Assembly (NCBI GenBank): GCA_003512805.1
Contig: DOOK01000208.1
Coordinates: 1 to 8,807, forward strand
Direction of reading: 5' to 3'
From: Erwinia sp.
Lineage (GTDB): Bacteria; Pseudomonadota; Gammaproteobacteria; Enterobacterales; Enterobacteriaceae
DNA: 8,807 bases
Part shown: piece by piece, positions 6,723-8,807 of the stretch
How positions within the stretch are numbered: the stretch's first letter is position 1
Layout of the letters: every line of letters begins with the position of its first letter
Translations under genes and position numbers: made by a program
Notes under the pieces: generated by a model
What the model was told of the DNA's origin: nothing
Databases searched by the model: none
What the model saw: the letters and a program-made list of their open reading frames with translations, nothing else

Positions 6723-7334
6723 ATGACAACATCGCAGTTAGATCAGCTGGTGGCGGCCTGCCACTGGATTGGCGCGAAGGGCTGGGCGCCGGCTACCGGC
6801 GGCAATATGTCGGTGCGACAGGACAGCGAGTTCTGCCTTCTTAGCGAATCCGGCAAAGATAAAGGCTCGCTGACCCGCGAGGACTTTATTCAGGTCGCCA
6901 TCGCTACCAACCATACGCCTTCCGGCCGCAGACCTTCAGCAGAGACAGGATTGCATACGCTGATTTATCGTCTGTTCCCGGAGGCGGGTGCGGTACTGCA
7001 TACGCACACGGTGAACGCGACCGTGTTATCCAGAATTGAGAAGCGCACTGCACTGGTGCTGCAAGGCTATGAAATGCAGAAAACGCTTGCCGGACAAAGC
7101 TCGCATCTGGGTGAGGTTGCCATTGCGCTGTTCGACAACGATCAGGATATTGAGGCACTGGCAAAACGCGTTGAACAGTATGCTGACAGCCATCCGCTGC
7201 GCTACGGTTTTCTGCTGCGCGGCCACGGACTGACCTGCTGGGGCAGGGACGTTAACGAGGCGCGTCGGCATCTTGAAGGGCTGGAGTTCCTGTTCCAGTG
7301 TGAATTACAGCGTCGACTGTTGGAGGCCAAATGA
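6723..7334 (+). CDS. mtnB: Methylthioribulose-1-phosphate dehydratase
   Basis: This cytoplasmic zinc enzyme of the class II aldolase/AraD-like family dehydrates 5-methylthioribulose-1-phosphate to 2,3-diketo-5-methylthiopentyl-1-phosphate in methionine salvage. From ATG 6723 the protein is 203 residues, typical for the family. Zinc ligands H93 and H95 are in the [13 protein letters not shown] segment and H168 in [12 protein letters not shown]74 in SAETGLH is the usual acidic active-site residue. The N-terminal ATGGNMSVR (24-32) is the phosphate-binding loop. The stop overlaps the mtnC start by 4 bp (ATGA). Other members of the fold act on fuculose- or ribulose-phosphates, but the mtnC and mtnD neighbours settle the identity. 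Confidence 0.96.
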   Translation: MTTSQLDQLVAACHWIGAKGWAPATGGNMSVRQDSEFCLLSESGKDKGSLTREDFIQVAIATNHTPSGRRPSAETGLHTLIYRLFPEAGAVLHTHTVNATVLSRIEKRTALVLQGYEMQKTLAGQSSHLGEVAIALFDNDQDIEALAKRVEQYADSHPLRYGFLLRGHGLTCWGRDVNEARRHLEGLEFLFQCELQRRLLEAK

Positions 7335-8017
7335 TCCGCGCCATTGTTACCGATATTGAAGGCACCACCAGCGATATACGCTTCGTGCATAACGTGCTTT
7401 TCCCCTATGCTCGCCAGAACCTGGCGGCCTTTATGACCGCTTTTCAGCACAGGGAAGAGGTGGCGCAGGTGTTGAACGATCTGCGTGAGGAAATCGCGCA
7501 GCCGCAGGCTACGGTAGAGGATCTCATCACCGTGCTGTTCGGGTTTATGGATGAAGACCGCAAATCCACCGCGCTCAAAGCGTTGCAGGGTATGGTCTGG
7601 CGCGACGGCTACCTTAACGGCAACTTTACCGGCCATCTCTATCCAGACGTGCTGCCTGCGCTGAAAGCCTGGCAGAAAGACGGGATCGGGCTGTATGTTT
7701 ATTCATCCGGCTCGGTAGCTGCGCAGAAATTGTTATTTGGCTACAGCGACGAGGGTGATATTACCTCGCTATTCAGCGGCTATTTTGATACGCGCGTCGG
7801 GGCCAAGCGCGAAACAGTCTCCTACCGCAATATTGCCGCAGATATCGGTCTGGCGCCGGACGAGCTGCTGTTTTTGTCAGATATTCGTCAGGAACTGGAT
7901 GCTGCACAGGAAGCAGGCTGGCATACCGTGCAGCTAATCCGTGATGCAGCGGACGACAGCAGCCGACACTCTCAGGTTAACCGGTTTGATCAAATTTCTC
8001 TGGAGCCGTTTTTATGA
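7331..8017 (+). CDS. mtnC: Enolase-phosphatase E1 (acireductone synthase)
   Basis: This cytoplasmic HAD-superfamily enzyme enolises 2,3-diketo-5-methylthiopentyl-1-phosphate and then dephosphorylates it to acireductone. It has 228 residues, the normal bacterial length. HAD motif I is [14 protein letters not shown] with nucleophile D8 and E10 in place of the usual second aspartate, the hallmark of this subfamily. Motif II is [17 protein letters not shown] (S125, S126, G127), motif III lysine is K159 in [10 protein letters not shown], and motif IV is [13 protein letters not shown] with D184 and D190. A helical cap lies between motifs I and II. It overlaps mtnB and mtnD by 4 bp each, so the three are translationally coupled. 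Confidence 0.97.
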   Translation: MIRAIVTDIEGTTSDIRFVHNVLFPYARQNLAAFMTAFQHREEVAQVLNDLREEIAQPQATVEDLITVLFGFMDEDRKSTALKALQGMVWRDGYLNGNFTGHLYPDVLPALKAWQKDGIGLYVYSSGSVAAQKLLFGYSDEGDITSLFSGYFDTRVGAKRETVSYRNIAADIGLAPDELLFLSDIRQELDAAQEAGWHTVQLIRDAADDSSRHSQVNRFDQISLEPFL

Positions 8018-8556
8018 GCGCACTGACCATTTTTACCGACCGCGAAGCGAAAGATCCCATTTGGCAAAGTCACGATGCAGAAGCAATCCGGCAGAAACTG
8101 AGCGGAGAAGGCGTACGCTTTGAGCGTTGGGAAGCGGATCGCGATACGGGGGTGGATCCTCAGCCGGAGACGGTGATCGACGCCTATCAGCATGCTATCG
8201 ATCGGCTGGTGGCGGAAAAAGGCTACCAGAGTTGGGATGTGATCAGTATGCGGGCAGACAATCCGCAGAAAGAGGCGCTACGGGAAAAGTTTCTTGCCGA
8301 ACATACGCACGACGAAGACGAAGTGCGATTTTTTGTTGAGGGCACGGGCCTGTTTTGCCTGCATCTGGACGGACATATTTATCAAATCCTTTGTGAAAAG
8401 AACGATCTCATTTCTGTTCCTGCGGGGACGCCACACTGGTTCGATATGGGGTCTTCACCGCACTTTACCGCCATCCGCATTTTCGACAATCAGGAAGGCT
8501 GGGTTGCGAGGTTTACCGGCGACAAGATTGCTGATGCCTATCCGCGCCTGCCGTAA
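8014..8556 (+). CDS. mtnD: Acireductone dioxygenase
   Basis: This cytoplasmic cupin metalloenzyme of 180 residues matches the length of Klebsiella ARD. With iron it cleaves acireductone plus O2 to KMTB and formate, the on-pathway reaction. With nickel the same protein gives methylthiobutyrate, formate and CO. The four metal ligands are in place: H97, H99 and E103 in [12 protein letters not shown], and H141 in [13 protein letters not shown] (one higher than mature Klebsiella numbering, which lacks Met1). The product KMTB is the substrate for the aminotransferase encoded by the divergent ybdL. The ATG overlaps the mtnC stop by 4 bp. It is the last gene of the operon, and I see no clear terminator downstream. 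Confidence 0.97.
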   Translation: MSALTIFTDREAKDPIWQSHDAEAIRQKLSGEGVRFERWEADRDTGVDPQPETVIDAYQHAIDRLVAEKGYQSWDVISMRADNPQKEALREKFLAEHTHDEDEVRFFVEGTGLFCLHLDGHIYQILCEKNDLISVPAGTPHWFDMGSSPHFTAIRIFDNQEGWVARFTGDKIADAYPRLP

Positions 8557-8663
8557 AAGCGAAAACACGGGTTAACGGCAAAATAGCTGGAAATCGCTGT
8601 GCAAATGGCGGGAAAAGCCTCAGGTTACAAAATGGCCGGGGCAGGCAAAAGCGTCGGCCTGTC
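8557..8663 (+). other. Non-coding or uncharacterised spacer with decayed repeat units
   Basis: The spacer downstream of mtnD has no recognisable gene and no GC-rich hairpin with a T run. Two stretches resemble the 21-bp repeat that follows. One is at about 8609-8629, with a GGAAAAGCCTCAGGTTACA core. The other is at 8642-8663, beginning CAGGCAAA and continuing GCGTCGGCC. They look like diverged units at the edge of the array. ATGGCNGG also occurs twice (8605 and 8632). Confidence 0.45.
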
Positions 8664-8807
8664 CAGGCAAACACCTCAGACTAACAGGCAAACACCTCAT
8701 GCCAACAGGCAAACACCTCAGGCCAACAGGCAAACGCCTCAGGCCAACAGGCAAACGCCTCAGGCTAACAGGCAAACGCCTCAGGCCAACAGGCAAACGC
8801 CTCAGGC
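8587..8807 (+). CDS. Speculative open frame with RQTPQAN heptapeptide repeats, running off the right edge
   Basis: After a TAG at 8584-8586 this frame has no stop to the window end, more than 70 codons. Possible starts are GTG 8599, ATG 8605 and ATG 8632; only the last has even a weak AGG at suitable distance. The first part is small, basic and glycine/alanine-rich, with MAG occurring twice. From 8665 it becomes RQTPQAN repeated, the 21-bp unit being exactly seven codons. The other two plus-strand frames are less likely: the frame beginning CAG hits TAA in copies 1 and 5. Between copies, ACA/ACG and GCC/GCT differences are silent in this frame; CAG/CAT (Gln/His) and GCC/ACT (Ala/Thr) are not. 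One minus-strand frame (LRRLPVG) is open too, so a stop-free frame alone proves little. I recognise no family, and it may be chance translation of a tandem repeat. Confidence 0.2.
   Translation, partial: MEIAVQMAGKASGYKMAGAGKSVGLSRQTPQTNRQTPHANRQTPQANRQTPQANRQTPQANRQTPQANRQTPQ
8664..8807 (+). repeat. 21-bp tandem repeat, about 6.9 copies, cut by the window end
   Basis: Six full units start at 8664, 8685, 8706, 8727, 8748 and 8769, and an 18-nt partial unit starts at 8790. The core is GGCAAAC-R-CCTCAGGC. Units 1-3 carry A at the variable R position and units 4-7 carry G. Unit 1 has GACT and unit 2 TGCC near the end, where most others have GGCC; unit 5 has GGCT. There is no unique spacer between units, so it is a minisatellite-like array, not CRISPR. 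True length is unknown because it continues past the edge. Confidence 0.97.

Noticed and set aside
8664..8807. CRISPR array
   Set aside because: Units are directly adjacent with a 21-bp period and no unique spacers, and no cas gene is nearby.

Overview
The window looks like chromosomal DNA from a GC-rich member of the Enterobacterales. The support is protein-level resemblance: a Klebsiella-type hpx purine-catabolism gene set, YbdL and YafV homologues with E. coli-like lengths and catalytic positions, an mtnBCD methionine-salvage operon, and a MetJ-type operator. I cannot fix the genus; Klebsiella, Serratia, Erwinia and Pantoea relatives are all possible. There are ten genes: nine complete and one cut by the left edge. 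I see no tRNA, rRNA, insertion sequence, phage gene or CRISPR.

Region 1 (1-4565, + strand) is the end of a purine/ureide catabolic operon. It holds the tail of an amino-acid-type ABC permease, its ATPase, ureidoglycine-glyoxylate aminotransferase (hpxJ), allantoate amidohydrolase (hpxK), OHCU decarboxylase (hpxQ) and 5-hydroxyisourate hydrolase (hpxT). The enzymes cover two stretches of the pathway: 5-hydroxyisourate to OHCU to (S)-allantoin, and allantoate to ureidoglycine to oxalurate plus glycine. Urate oxidation and allantoinase are not in the window and must be upstream or elsewhere. The permease/ATPase pair may import a ureide. Most junctions overlap or are under 30 bp, so the block is very probably one transcript.

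Region 2 (4566-6579, - strand) converges on region 1. It holds the two-gene overlapping operon ybdL (methionine/glutamine-type aminotransferase) then yafV (omega-amidase). Region 3 (6723-8556, + strand) is mtnB-mtnC-mtnD, each overlapping the next by 4 bp. The two transcripts diverge from 6580-6722, which carries tandem met boxes (one a perfect AGACGTCT) that can serve both sides. Together the five genes dehydrate methylthioribulose-1-phosphate, convert the product to the ketoacid KMTB, transaminate KMTB to methionine, and remove the alpha-ketoglutaramate formed when glutamine is the amino donor. mtnA and mtnK are not in the window.

Region 4 (8557-8807) has no recognisable gene. Its right part is a 21-bp tandem repeat, nearly seven copies, running off the window edge. 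It is flanked on the left by decayed copies and lies in a frame open from 8587 to the end, encoding RQTPQAN heptapeptides. This is the only part that well-known families do not explain. The rest is orderly core or accessory metabolism, and I see no convincing undescribed system in it.
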